64,000 bases of DNA from Paenibacillus pabuli NBRC 13638 (GCF_001514495.1 NZ_BCNM01000006.1:186001-250000), one strand, 5' to 3'. Counted from the first letter of the stretch, positions 42,382 to 51,740 are shown. The notes: generated by a model from the letters alone, not told the origin. A program made the numbers and translations.

Positions 42382-43092
42382 ATGTCGAACGCGAGGAAAA
42401 CAGAGGTCCATCTATGGAAGCAGGCGCTGCCTACAATCGAGTATCAGCTGCAGTCAGCAGTGGCAAAAGGCCTAGATACACTTGCTCCAGAGGAACAGCA
42501 GCGCATGTGGAAAATCGGAAAAGCCTCCCTGCTTGAGGCGCATAGCTGGATGACTTCAAGGCTTTTCCTTCGAAATGTGCTGGCACAGTATATGCAGCAA
42601 CAAGCAAGGGATATCCAAATCAAATATGGCCCCTCTGGAAAGCCGTATATTCACGGTGGGCCTCGCTTCAGCCTGTCTCATACGAAGGGGTTGTGTGTGC
42701 TGGCCGTTACATCCAGTAATACGGAGCTTGGAGTAGATATCGAGTGGATGCGTCCGTTGCTGCGGCAGCAAGCCATTATTAACCGATTCCTGACCGAGGA
42801 AGAGCAAGGTTATGTTCTGGATATCGCGTGTAATGGAGGAGAGCCTTCCACTCTGTTGTGGGAGATGATGACTCGCAAGGAGGCTTGGATCAAAGCGTGC
42901 GGCCAAGCACTGTGTGGACAATGGAGGGCGCTGAATACGGTGGATGAACGTTTCACTAAGCTGGATCTGGTTGAGCGCGAGGGGTGCTTTTATATACTTC
43001 GCAAACTGGATGTAGGTATGGAGTATAATGCCACTCTATGTGTTGAAGGAAAAACAGAGCCTTCGATCCGATGGATGTCTTTCGTTGTTTAA
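42382..43092 (+). CDS. 4'-phosphopantetheinyl transferase, Sfp type
   Basis: Enzyme of 236 residues that activates carrier proteins with the CoA arm. Motifs are all visible: YGPSGKPYI, FSLSHTKGL, GVDIEWMRP (Mg-binding Asp/Glu) and MMTRKEAWIKACG (WxxKEAxxK type). Length matches Sfp. It ends the tight run of genes and probably modifies the ACP at 31224-31490. AAGGGGC precedes the ATG. Confidence 0.92.
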   Translation: MSNARKTEVHLWKQALPTIEYQLQSAVAKGLDTLAPEEQQRMWKIGKASLLEAHSWMTSRLFLRNVLAQYMQQQARDIQIKYGPSGKPYIHGGPRFSLSHTKGLCVLAVTSSNTELGVDIEWMRPLLRQQAIINRFLTEEEQGYVLDIACNGGEPSTLLWEMMTRKEAWIKACGQALCGQWRALNTVDERFTKLDLVEREGCFYILRKLDVGMEYNATLCVEGKTEPSIRWMSFVV

Positions 43093-43212
43093 AATGGAAT
43101 AGGAAATAGCTTACATATCTATTGTATAAACAATGGAATGACCTGTAAGATGGACAAGTAAACCCTTAATTTACCATTGTTCAACGAACCACCAAGTTGG
43201 AGGAGGAATGTC

Positions 43213-45024
43213 ATGATTCAGTTTCCCAAACCGGATGTAGAGCAATATTTTCAGACGTATCGGATATCCCATTTTGCTGTATCGGCCGACGAGAAGCACC
43301 TGTATTTTGACAGTAATCTGAATGGTCAGCCTAATATCTGGGCGATGGATTTGCCGGGTGGATATCCCTATCCCTTGACGTATTTGAATCAGAGCAGTCA
43401 GTTTATTAAACCAGACCCGCAGGGCCGTCATATCCTTACGGCGTTTGATCGGGATGGAGATGAGAACTACCATCTATATGCACTCAAGCCGGAAGGCGGC
43501 GTTCCGTTTCCCGTTGTTCCGGCAGAGCCGAAGGACCGGTGTTATTACGCCCACTTATCCGAAGATGGACAGCGTTTATATTATGTGACAAGCAGGGATA
43601 ACCCGAACTATCTCAATTCACGCCGGATTAATCTGGAGACGGGTGAGGATGAGCTTCTTCATCAGGGGGAAGAGGTCACAAGCAATCTGATTGCTGTGAG
43701 TTCGGATGAACAAGCCTACGTGATTCTGAATGTATACTCCAATACCTACCAGACGGCGTACCTGTATCGGAACGGTGAGTCGGAATCCATTATCCCGGTT
43801 TCCGAGCGGCAGAGTCAGATCTCATATGTGCTGTTTGCAGATGATAACAGACTTCTGATGATTACCAATGATGACGAAGCGTATTCCTATGTGGCTGAGT
43901 ACCGGATGGATACCCGTGAATTTCGCCCATTATGCAGAGTTGAGGGTGAGGATGTAGAAGACATTCGTTGGCACAAGGCTTCAGAGACGTTATACTTCTG
44001 GACGTTTACAGGTCCCGAGAATCGAATGTATGCGCTGGACAATGGTGCCGAGCAGCCTCGTCGTGTGGACATGCCGCTGGATACGGTGGATCAAGTGACG
44101 TTGACCAAGGCTGGCAACGTGTATATCCTGGGGCGTGGAGCCGTCCAGCCGCATAACATTTATCGGTTGATGGCAGGCCATGAGTCTTGGGAACCGTTGA
44201 CTGCCAATCGGGTAACAGGGCTTGACCCGAGTGATCTTGTTTACCCGGAGGTTATTCGCTATAAGTCCTATGACGGATTGGAGATTGAAGCGCTCTTGTT
44301 CAAGGCGAAGCCGGAACAGGCTAATGGCTATACGGTATTTTGGCCGCATGGCGGGCCACAGGCATCGGAAGCGAAGTTTTTCCGTCCGATGTTCCAATTA
44401 TTGCTTGCGCAGGGCTATCATATTTTTGCACCAAACTTCCGGGGAAGCACGGGCTATGGGGCTGAATTTGTCAAAATGGTCGAGAGGGACTGGGGTGAGG
44501 GCCCGCGCCTTGATTGTGTTGCCGGAATTCATTGGCTGTTTGACGAGGGTATCGCGTCATCGGATCGTCTGTTCGTGGTGGGAGGCAGTTACGGTGGATA
44601 TATGACTCTGCTGCTGGCTGGGCGTCACCCGGAGTTATTCCGGGCTGCGGTCGATATTTTTGGGCCGAGCAACCTGTTCACATTCCTGGAATCCGTGCCG
44701 GAAGACTGGAAGCCGATGATGGACAACTGGTTGGGTGATTCGGTCAGGGACCGCGAACGCTTAACGAAGGATTCACCGATTACGTATCTGAATCAGATGG
44801 TGAACCCGATGCTGGTCATTCAGGGGGCTAACGATCCAAGGGTCGTGAAGGCTGAATCGGATCAGATTGTGGCAGCGCTCCAGGAGAAAGGGGTAGATGT
44901 GGAATACGTTGTTCTGGATGATGAGGGTCACGGTTTCTCCAGAAAAACCAATGAGATTCTCGTTTATCGGTGGATGCTGGAGTTTCTACAGAAACATCAG
45001 GAAGCTCCGGTTCCGCAATCCTGA
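43213..45024 (+). CDS. S9 family peptidase (prolyl oligopeptidase / acylaminoacyl peptidase type)
   Basis: Two-domain serine peptidase of 603 residues. The N-terminal about 340 residues are a beta-propeller (NIWAMDLPGGYPYPLT, RRINLETGEDELL). The C-terminal alpha/beta-hydrolase domain has the nucleophile Ser in GGSYGGYM, the acid in GANDPRV and the His in DEGHGF. There is no signal peptide, so it acts inside the cell on short peptides. It lies 120 bp after the transferase without a terminator between, so it may be cotranscribed and trim the product, or be unrelated. AGGAGGAATG precedes the start. Confidence 0.88.
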   Translation: MIQFPKPDVEQYFQTYRISHFAVSADEKHLYFDSNLNGQPNIWAMDLPGGYPYPLTYLNQSSQFIKPDPQGRHILTAFDRDGDENYHLYALKPEGGVPFPVVPAEPKDRCYYAHLSEDGQRLYYVTSRDNPNYLNSRRINLETGEDELLHQGEEVTSNLIAVSSDEQAYVILNVYSNTYQTAYLYRNGESESIIPVSERQSQISYVLFADDNRLLMITNDDEAYSYVAEYRMDTREFRPLCRVEGEDVEDIRWHKASETLYFWTFTGPENRMYALDNGAEQPRRVDMPLDTVDQVTLTKAGNVYILGRGAVQPHNIYRLMAGHESWEPLTANRVTGLDPSDLVYPEVIRYKSYDGLEIEALLFKAKPEQANGYTVFWPHGGPQASEAKFFRPMFQLLLAQGYHIFAPNFRGSTGYGAEFVKMVERDWGEGPRLDCVAGIHWLFDEGIASSDRLFVVGGSYGGYMTLLLAGRHPELFRAAVDIFGPSNLFTFLESVPEDWKPMMDNWLGDSVRDRERLTKDSPITYLNQMVNPMLVIQGANDPRVVKAESDQIVAALQEKGVDVEYVVLDDEGHGFSRKTNEILVYRWMLEFLQKHQEAPVPQS

Positions 45025-45079
45025 TGCCGATTGGTGTTTACCGTTAGCTTCAACTTTCATGATGGAATTAATGTATAAG

Positions 45080-45125
45080 GAAAACCGTCAGCATGAGAAG
45101 TCCTCATCGCCTGACGGTTTTTTTT
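45080..45125 (+). terminator. rho-independent terminator
   Basis: AAAACCGTCAG pairs with CTGACGGTTTT, an inner ATGAG/CTCAT stem continues it, and eight T follow. It closes the plus-strand run that began at 27176, and its A-rich side also suits the facing minus-strand gene. Confidence 0.88.
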
Positions 45126-45144
45126 GGCGAGTTATTTGATTAGT

Positions 45145-46179
45145 CTAGTCCAGCAAAGCTACAACCGAATCCAGATACTGCTCCGCCCATTGCGCAAATG
45201 GCATATCTGAATTCCAGGTCACTCGGCCTGTTGCTTTCGCTTCACCCCACAACAATATACGTTGATATAGCAGATGTATTCTGAGGCGTGCAGCGAAGTG
45301 CTGGCATCGCTCTGCGTCTGCTGCACATACAAGCTCCCGGTAACCGGATAAGAAACGTTTAGCGAGTTCTGGAGAGCCCTCGCTTACATACCTGGCTGTC
45401 ATCTTGGTGAGATCGGCCGTACCGTCTCCAAAGTAGGAAGTCGTAAAATCAAAAAGGCCACTAATTTCCCATTCCGAAGCAAGGCTGCCATTCTTCTGAA
45501 TTACAAAGTTTTCGACCTTAAAGTCCCCCATCACAAACCCGGGAACAGCAAAGGCATGAAACGCAGATTCAGCTTCTCTCAATTGTTCGTCCACCCATTC
45601 TAGATCTTCATCCGTAATTACAGAATACTTCGCAGCATCCTGCAGCCAGTGACGGATCGTACCGTAAAGCCAGTCCAGGTATGTTCCGGCAAAGGGGACA
45701 ATCCTTCCCGCTACAGGGTCGTATTCACCAGCGTCGGGTACTTTCCAGCGGTGTAATTCTGCCAATGCGTTGGCGAGCATGGTTGCGATATTTTCCTGTT
45801 CCTCCTGGGACAGTGAAGCCTTAAAGGACGTCTCATGCAGGTGCCTTCCAGGTAATCGGGGCATAATGGCATAGCTCCAGCCCAACGTGTCGGTGTCTTC
45901 ATCTAGCAGATACGGATCAGGCACAGGAATTTTGGTGTGAGTCGTCAGCTGTTCTACGAAAAATTGTTCTTCCTGGAACTGTCCCGGATATAGGGGGTTT
46001 CCTTTCAGGATATACTCCCCGTGGGAGGAACGAACGAGCAGCGTCTGGCCCATCATGCCTTCTTCTGTCCGCTTATAATCGATCAGCGTTCCCAGATTAA
46101 AATGATGCAGTGCATCTTGTAATGAAGCAGAGGAAATCTCTCCAAGTGTATTGGAGCCAAAGTAAATCCGGGTTGTCAT
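45145..46179 (-). CDS. aminoglycoside phosphotransferase-fold kinase
   Basis: Cytoplasmic kinase-like protein of 344 residues. The nucleotide lysine is probably in GEYILKGNP; the catalytic loop reads FVMGDFKVENFV, where the usual HGDxxxxN has Met for His; the metal site is GLFDFTTSYFGD. The family phosphorylates aminoglycosides, choline or similar small molecules; a resistance role cannot be claimed. GGAGGGAG precedes the ATG. The next gene upstream on the same strand is 18 bp away, so they form an operon. Confidence 0.82.
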   Translation of the reverse strand: MTTRIYFGSNTLGEISSASLQDALHHFNLGTLIDYKRTEEGMMGQTLLVRSSHGEYILKGNPLYPGQFQEEQFFVEQLTTHTKIPVPDPYLLDEDTDTLGWSYAIMPRLPGRHLHETSFKASLSQEEQENIATMLANALAELHRWKVPDAGEYDPVAGRIVPFAGTYLDWLYGTIRHWLQDAAKYSVITDEDLEWVDEQLREAESAFHAFAVPGFVMGDFKVENFVIQKNGSLASEWEISGLFDFTTSYFGDGTADLTKMTARYVSEGSPELAKRFLSGYRELVCAADAERCQHFAARLRIHLLYQRILLWGEAKATGRVTWNSDMPFAQWAEQYLDSVVALLD

Positions 46180-46197
46180 AAAGCTCCCTCCTCATGT

Positions 46198-47172
46198 TTA
46201 ATCCTCAACTTCTTCGTCAGACAGGTCCATCGTATCCGCATCAACCAGACCGCGTATAAATGCTTCAAAATGGGGCGCAAGATATGTAATCTCATAATCG
46301 TCTTCCTGATCCACATGAACGACAGCAGGCTCGCCTTCCGGGCCGCAGAATCGATAGTCCAGCATCACCACATCATGCCCGGCGGAAGGACAATCACAGA
46401 TGACAATCCCGAGGTCGGGATATCCCCATTCTTCGATCATGAAACGACTTCCAAATTCCCCGGCCAACGTATTGGATTTGTCCCGACCGATTCCAAGGAT
46501 TCCGGTAATGGCGATATGATCCTCAGCCCATGAAGTTGCTGCTTCAGTTGGAAAAGCGGTGCGTGCAGGAATGCCCCCGTTTTGTGTATTCATTAGCTGA
46601 ATATAGGAAGCGGGGAGCTTGTACCCCAACTCTTGTTCAATGGAGACAATTAAATCTTCATCAAATGGCGGAGATACATAGCTTTCCAGCGCATATTCAC
46701 TTTGCTCCCAAAATGTTGCGGGTGCATATGTGCCCGATGCCGCTCTTAGATGATTCATCGTACCACTCTGCTCCAATGCAAATCGTTTCTCTTCATGATG
46801 CTGACGGTCCCGCTGCATCTTTTCGGCTTTTGGACGTACCCATCCAAGGAATTCGATGGTCGATTCATCATGGGGCGAGAGCTCGTCTGCCATCTCAAAA
46901 GCTTGCAGCGCCTGTTCATACCTGGCCATATGATAATAGGCGTACCCCAGACGGTAGTGCCAGAGCGGATCGTTTGCTCCCTGCCCGTTAACGTATAGTA
47001 ACTGTTGGACAGCTTCGCGGTAACGTCCTTCATTGTTAAATGCCCTTGCGAGTTGCCCAATCAACTCATAATCCCGATCAGATTCAGGGATGCGTTGAAT
47101 ACGTTCAATAATCAGACCGAATTGGTCTTGTTCATGCCACAAGTCTAGTTGTTCCAGCAGTTCCTTTTCCAT
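46198..47172 (-). CDS. TPR and SMI1/KNR4 (SUKH) domain protein
   Basis: Protein of 324 residues. Residues about 1-120 form TPR helices (LIGQLARAFNNEGRYREAVQQL, HYRLGYAYYHMARYEQALQAFEMADEL). Residues about 165-315 form a SUKH domain (LIVSIEQELGYKLPASYIQLMNTQNGG, then GIGRDKSNTL and GYPDLGIVICDCPSAGHDVVMLDYR). SUKH proteins are often immunity proteins against contact toxins, but single genes without a toxin, as here, may serve other roles. It ends 18 bp before the APH-fold kinase gene. Confidence 0.85.
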   Translation of the reverse strand: MEKELLEQLDLWHEQDQFGLIIERIQRIPESDRDYELIGQLARAFNNEGRYREAVQQLLYVNGQGANDPLWHYRLGYAYYHMARYEQALQAFEMADELSPHDESTIEFLGWVRPKAEKMQRDRQHHEEKRFALEQSGTMNHLRAASGTYAPATFWEQSEYALESYVSPPFDEDLIVSIEQELGYKLPASYIQLMNTQNGGIPARTAFPTEAATSWAEDHIAITGILGIGRDKSNTLAGEFGSRFMIEEWGYPDLGIVICDCPSAGHDVVMLDYRFCGPEGEPAVVHVDQEDDYEITYLAPHFEAFIRGLVDADTMDLSDEEVED

Positions 47173-47271
47173 CACCAGGCCTCATTTCGATAGGGGGAAT
47201 GTGAACCTCTTTCCATTATATCTTACAAGCTTGCAGGATGAATGGGTATAGTATCCTATCCCGTTGAATAG

Positions 47272-47326
47272 AAAAAAACACTCCCCATGCTGAAAGCCAT
47301 CAAGACAGTTCAACAAGGGGAGTGTT
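47272..47326 (-). terminator. rho-independent terminator after nrdB
   Basis: On the minus strand AACACTCCCC pairs with GGGGAGTGTT across a 30-nt loop, then TTTTTTTC follows. Confidence 0.8.
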
Positions 47327-47365
47327 GTATATTTGTTTTATGCTGTGTTCAACTCATTAATTAAC

Positions 47366-48397
47366 TTACAGATCGTCAAATCCGTTATCGTCGCCAACTT
47401 TACCATAGTTACGGGACTTCGCTTCGAAGAAGTCTGTCTTAGTTGCATTCAATGCTTCGTCAGAGAACGGCTTGATCCAAGGCATGCAGTTCACATCCAC
47501 GCCTTCATAAGCTTTTTCCATACCCATCAGACGCAGACGTTTGTTGGCGATATACTTGATGTAATCCTCCAGCTCGTTCAGGTCAATTCCGCGTACGTTG
47601 CTGAGTGTATAGTGTGCCCAGTTGGTTTCGAGCTCAACAGCACGGTGAATCGTTTTGTATACATAGTCCATGTTCTCTGGTGTATTCAGCTCAGGGAAGT
47701 CCACCAGCAGCTGTTTGTAAACTTCAGCGAAGAAGTAGCAGTGTTGGTTCTCATCACGCTGAATATAAGAAATCATCTGGCTGGTTGCCATCATTTTCTG
47801 GTCACGGGCCAGATTGTAGAAGAAGGCAAAGGTACTGTAGAAGAAGATACCTTCAAGTACCAGATCGGCTACCATAGCTTGGAAGAACGTCTGTGGAGAC
47901 GGATTATCCCGGAACGTTTGGTAGATGTCGGCGATGAACCGGTTACGGTCAAGCAGCACCGGATCATGTTTCCAGTATTCAAAGATTTCCTTTTGCTCCC
48001 GATCAGATACGATGGAAGAAAGGACGTAGGAATAGGATTGATTGTGTACTACTTCCTGTTGTCCAATAATGGCCGAGATGGCTTCCAGCGAGGAATCAGT
48101 GAAATAACGTTTCACGTCACCGACAAACATGGTCTGCATGGAATCCAATACAGCGAGCAAGGAAATATTGACTTTAAACGTGCGCTGTTCTTCCGGATCC
48201 AATTGGGCAAATTGGGAAGCATCCTTGGACATGGGGATTTCATCCGCAATCCAGTGATTGAGAAGCAGTACTTTGTACAGCTTGTACATATGAGGCATGC
48301 GAATATCGTTCCAGTTCAGAATGCCGGAGCATTCACCTTCAATGATACGGGTAGACTGGTTAGGTGCTTCGGTATTGAAAATTTTCTGCAATTGCAT
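47366..48397 (-). CDS. nrdB: class I ribonucleotide reductase beta subunit
   Basis: Radical-generating subunit of 343 residues for dNTP synthesis. Di-metal ligands and the radical tyrosine are in QQEVVHNQSYSYV (ExxH, then Tyr), a further acidic ligand in VLEGIFFYSTFA, and RDENQHCYFF (ExxH type). The C-terminal tail DNGFDDL is the docking peptide for the alpha subunit. AAGGAGTGAACGG precedes the ATG. It lies downstream of nrdA with a 228-bp gap that contains a terminator-like hairpin. Confidence 0.93.
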   Translation of the reverse strand: MQLQKIFNTEAPNQSTRIIEGECSGILNWNDIRMPHMYKLYKVLLLNHWIADEIPMSKDASQFAQLDPEEQRTFKVNISLLAVLDSMQTMFVGDVKRYFTDSSLEAISAIIGQQEVVHNQSYSYVLSSIVSDREQKEIFEYWKHDPVLLDRNRFIADIYQTFRDNPSPQTFFQAMVADLVLEGIFFYSTFAFFYNLARDQKMMATSQMISYIQRDENQHCYFFAEVYKQLLVDFPELNTPENMDYVYKTIHRAVELETNWAHYTLSNVRGIDLNELEDYIKYIANKRLRLMGMEKAYEGVDVNCMPWIKPFSDEALNATKTDFFEAKSRNYGKVGDDNGFDDL

Positions 48398-48625
48398 TTC
48401 CGTTCACTCCTTGAATGAATTTACATTATATAACTACGATGACGGAACAACCTTCCGATCGTTGTTTCCTTTTAATCCGGGATAGGGCATCTATATCAAC
48501 ATCTCATGATGTTGTGGTCGTGTTTTGGGCAAAAAAGTACCAGGGCAACGCCATTTTGCAATCAAAACAGGGATGCCCTGGTGGTCATCTTGGATCTAGT
48601 GAATCTTCTTCATCACTGATTAAAC
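48398..48625. other. nrdA-nrdB intercistronic region
   Basis: 228 bp, unusually long for an nrdAB operon. It holds the hairpin at 48531-48581 and a CAACATC-TCAT-GATGTTG stem near 48498-48515. Confidence 0.5.
48531..48581 (-). terminator. intercistronic terminator-like hairpin
   Basis: On the minus strand CCAGGGCA and TGCCCTGG pair (8 bp), with an inner TTTTG/CAAAA stem, then TACTTTTTT. It could cut nrdB transcription or set the nrdA:nrdB ratio. Confidence 0.6.
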
Positions 48626-50959
48626 TTAGCTTGCACAAGAATCACATTCTTCAATAGTCAAAGCCCGGCTGCGAACATAATAAGTTGATTTAATGCCGGC
48701 TCTCCAGGCGTGCAGATGCAGTTCCAGGAATTCCGTTGCTTTGATATCTGGACGAACATACAAGTTGAAACTTTGTCCCTGATCGACGTGGCGCTGACGG
48801 GCAGCAGCCATATTGATGGAAGCATGTTGATCTACCATGAACGCTGTTTTATAGTACCAGATCGTTTTTTCAGACAGATCAGGTGCCGGGTTGGCAATCT
48901 TGTATGTCGTTTTTTCTTCATAGGACAACAGTTCGTAAAGCGGATCAATGCTGGCTGTAGAACCGGCGATGATGGACGTTGAACCATTCGGTGCAATGGC
49001 GAATAACCAGGCGTTACGTACACCGTTTTGCTGTACTTCCGTTTGCAGTTCTTTCCATTGATCCGTTGTAACAAATTTGCCTACGCGCTCACCTGTCGTG
49101 TACTCCCGTTGATCGAAGTATTTACCTGTTTGCCAATCGGAACCTTGGAATTTCGGATAATGTCCTTTTTCCTTGGACAGCTCCATGCTGGCTTTAACGA
49201 GCAGATAGTTAATTTTTTCATACAGATTATCGTTATACGTGACTGCTTCTTCCGATTCCCAACGAATGCCTTCAAGAGCGAGCAGGTGGTGGAGTCCGAA
49301 TGTTCCCAGACCAACCGCGCGGTACTGACTGTTGGTATATTGGGCCTGCAGCACTTCAATATTGTTGATGTCAATAACGTTGTCCAGCATACGAACCTGA
49401 ATTGGTACCAGACGCTCCAATACATCATGCGGCACAGCACGTGCCAAGTGAATGGAGTTCAGGTTGCAGACTACGAAATCGCCCGGCACTTTGGAAATCA
49501 CGATGCGGGTTTGTCCATCCTTCGTTACGAGTTCTTCCTTTTCAACTACAGTTGCAGATTGGTTCTGCATGATTTCGGTACAAAGGTTGGATGAGTACAC
49601 CATACCATGGGCGCTGTTCGGGTTCGCACGGTTGACGGTATCCCGGTAGAACATGTAAGGCGTACCCGTTTCCAGTTGGGATTTCATGACGCGTTTCATG
49701 ATGTCAATGGCTTGAACCGTAATCCGGGACAGCAGCGGGTGGTTGACCGCTTCCTCATATTTCTCACGGAATGCGCCTTCGCCTACGGACTCATCATAGA
49801 AATCTTCCAGTCCGAGTGGACGACCATTCTCATCTTTCCAGCCCATCACTTTTTTCGTTTCATGCGGGCAGAACAGGCTCCATTCGCCGCGGCTGGCTAC
49901 TCGCTCCATGAACAGGTCCGGCAGGCAAATGCCATGGAATACGTCATGCGCACGCATCCGCTCGTCACCGTTGTTCAGCTTCAGATCGAGGAAGGCCAGA
50001 ATATCTTTGTGGAATACGTCCAGATAAACGGCAATTGCACCTTTGCGGGTACCGAGCTGGTCTACGCTGACTGCTGTGTTGTTTAGTTGGCGAATCCAAG
50101 GGATAACGCCGGAACTTGTGTTTTTGTGACCACGGATATCCGAACCACGGGCTCTGACTTTACCCAGGTAAACGCCAATGCCGCCGCCCATTTTACTCAG
50201 ACGTGCTACATCCGTGTTGGAATCGAAGATGCCTTCGAGTGAGTCGTCCACGGTATCAATGAAGCAGCTGGAGAGTTGTCCTGCCACTTTTTTGCCTGCA
50301 TTGGACATCGTAGGCGTAGCGGCAGTCATATACATGTTGCTCATGGCCCAGTAAGCTTCCTTAACGAGATCCATACGTTTCTCCGCAGGCTCCTGATGCA
50401 TCAGGTACATGGCAATAACCATATAACGCTCTTGAGGCAATTCCATGACTTTTCCGTCGAAATCGTGAGCGAGGTAACGTTCTGCCAGTGTAAGCAAGCC
50501 GATGTAGTCAAACAACAGATCATTACGATAGTCGATGCATTCAGCAAGTTCGTCGATTTGCTCTTTGGTGTAACATTCCAGCAATTCTTCGCGGTAGATA
50601 CCTTTCTTCACCAGATCTACGAGAAGAGGGTGGAACGCGCCGTACGGCTCTTCCGGATATGACTTGTATCTGCGGTTGGTGGCTGCTTTTTTGTAAAGGG
50701 ACGTCAGCAGGGAGCGTGCCGCTGCAAATTTCCAGTTAGGCTCTTCCTTCGTTACCAGCTCCAGTGCGCTCATCATAAAAGCGTTGCTGATCTCGTCTCC
50801 GGTAACTTCGTCGCGACGGAGCTTGCTATTAACTCCGCGTACCAGACGTTCCTTATCCAGCATGTCCAGTCCTTCCAGAATACGATCCGCATATACCGAG
50901 ATGCGCATATCATCAAAGGCAAGCTGGCGGTTGTTCGGCTTGGTCACAACTTGTGGCAT
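48626..50959 (-). CDS. nrdA: class I ribonucleotide reductase alpha subunit
   Basis: Catalytic subunit of 777 residues. Typical stretches are QLSSCFIDTVDDSLEGIFDS (active-site Cys), GGGIGVYLGKVRARGSDIRG, NLCTEIMQNQSATV, VCNLNSIHLAR and the Ala-Pro-Asn-Gly-Ser turn AIAPNGSTSIIAGSTASIDP. The C-terminal EECDSCAS carries the cysteine pair re-reduced by thioredoxin. The ATG with GAGGAATATTC was chosen; a frame start seven codons upstream has no good site. A long leader with NrdR boxes precedes it. Confidence 0.93.
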   Translation of the reverse strand: MPQVVTKPNNRQLAFDDMRISVYADRILEGLDMLDKERLVRGVNSKLRRDEVTGDEISNAFMMSALELVTKEEPNWKFAAARSLLTSLYKKAATNRRYKSYPEEPYGAFHPLLVDLVKKGIYREELLECYTKEQIDELAECIDYRNDLLFDYIGLLTLAERYLAHDFDGKVMELPQERYMVIAMYLMHQEPAEKRMDLVKEAYWAMSNMYMTAATPTMSNAGKKVAGQLSSCFIDTVDDSLEGIFDSNTDVARLSKMGGGIGVYLGKVRARGSDIRGHKNTSSGVIPWIRQLNNTAVSVDQLGTRKGAIAVYLDVFHKDILAFLDLKLNNGDERMRAHDVFHGICLPDLFMERVASRGEWSLFCPHETKKVMGWKDENGRPLGLEDFYDESVGEGAFREKYEEAVNHPLLSRITVQAIDIMKRVMKSQLETGTPYMFYRDTVNRANPNSAHGMVYSSNLCTEIMQNQSATVVEKEELVTKDGQTRIVISKVPGDFVVCNLNSIHLARAVPHDVLERLVPIQVRMLDNVIDINNIEVLQAQYTNSQYRAVGLGTFGLHHLLALEGIRWESEEAVTYNDNLYEKINYLLVKASMELSKEKGHYPKFQGSDWQTGKYFDQREYTTGERVGKFVTTDQWKELQTEVQQNGVRNAWLFAIAPNGSTSIIAGSTASIDPLYELLSYEEKTTYKIANPAPDLSEKTIWYYKTAFMVDQHASINMAAARQRHVDQGQSFNLYVRPDIKATEFLELHLHAWRAGIKSTYYVRSRALTIEECDSCAS

Positions 50960-51001
50960 GAATATTCCTCGCTTTCGCATGTTTAAGAGATAAAATGGAG
51001 A

Positions 51002-51021
51002 AATTCTTTATATAAAGAATT
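51002..51021. repeat. 20-bp perfect palindrome before nrdA
   Basis: AATTCTTTAT followed by ATAAAGAATT, 43 bp ahead of the nrdA start codon. It may be an operator or an RNA stem near the ribosome site. Confidence 0.6.
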
Positions 51022-51451
51022 GAGTGTCTTCTTACGGTGAGATATTGATATAGATATAGACATATGCTGCGTAATGCGGACTGAACGGTGGTGACAGGGC
51101 GCCGTGCCTCATCTTGCAACATAGGGCAGCATACAGAACATGATCCATATACAAGATATTCTCCTCGTCTTGCGACTGAAAATGCCCATGGATGGGATGC
51201 TCTGGCTTCCTTATGATCATTAAAGATGAGCAATAATGACATAAAAGGGTTCTTATGTAATCTTTTGTCTATTGCAAACGCGCCTGTAAGATGAGGATAC
51301 CGGGTGCAGTCCAAACAGCCCCGTTAACCTCAGTGTCAGCTCTGTTTCGAGAAAGCGATTTACACCTACAGGGACGCGCCTTTGAAGGTGATTTCATCCT
51401 GTTTTTCACGAGATTTCAGAAGGTGACTCATAGAAGTGGGGTGATTCGAAT

Positions 51452-51499
51452 TTACTACATTTTGTTACTGTTATCATACTGTAACCCAACATATAGTGT
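51452..51499. promoter_or_regulatory. tandem NrdR boxes
   Basis: Two 16-bp sites matching the NrdR consensus acaCwAtATaTwGtgt: ACCCAACATATAGTGT at 51484-51499 and TTACTACATTTTGTTA at 51452-51467 (each read on the minus strand for the match). Their centres are 32 bp apart, three helical turns, the standard NrdR arrangement. Confidence 0.8.
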
Positions 51500-51740
51500 T
51501 TGTAAACAGGGTCAACACCGTGAAACGTAATTCCGAGTATACCATTTAAGCCAGGAATCCGCAAAGGAAAAGGACTGGAAGATTTGAAGATTGTTCAAAA
51601 AAATTTTTGGGTCAAATCAGATGACGTCTTCACGTCAGTTTGAATTGTTACGCATTCAACTGGTAGAATAAAAGTAGTCAAAAATCGACTAAAATGAGCG
51701 GCAACGGTGAATCACGGGGCCCAGAGGAGGCGGAGCGAAA

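Larger units (their letters stand above)
50960..51740. other. nrdA promoter region and long 5' leader
   Basis: About 490 bp separate the NrdR boxes (51452-51499) from the nrdA start. The leader has a 20-bp perfect palindrome at 51002-51021. No match to the cobalamin riboswitch box was found by eye. Between 51540 and 51740 I see only the promoter region of the divergent thiamine-binding family gene. Confidence 0.45.

Noticed and set aside
45145..46179. Named aminoglycoside resistance gene
   Set aside because: Only the general fold is supported, and the catalytic loop lacks the usual His; no specific resistance family is recognised.
47333..48418. 361-codon open frame on the plus strand opposite nrdB
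   Set aside because: The opposite strand encodes a complete NrdB with all metal ligands; this frame has no recognisable domain.
51000..51450. Cobalamin riboswitch in the nrdA leader
   Set aside because: No B12-box or GCCACTG core could be found by eye on the minus strand.
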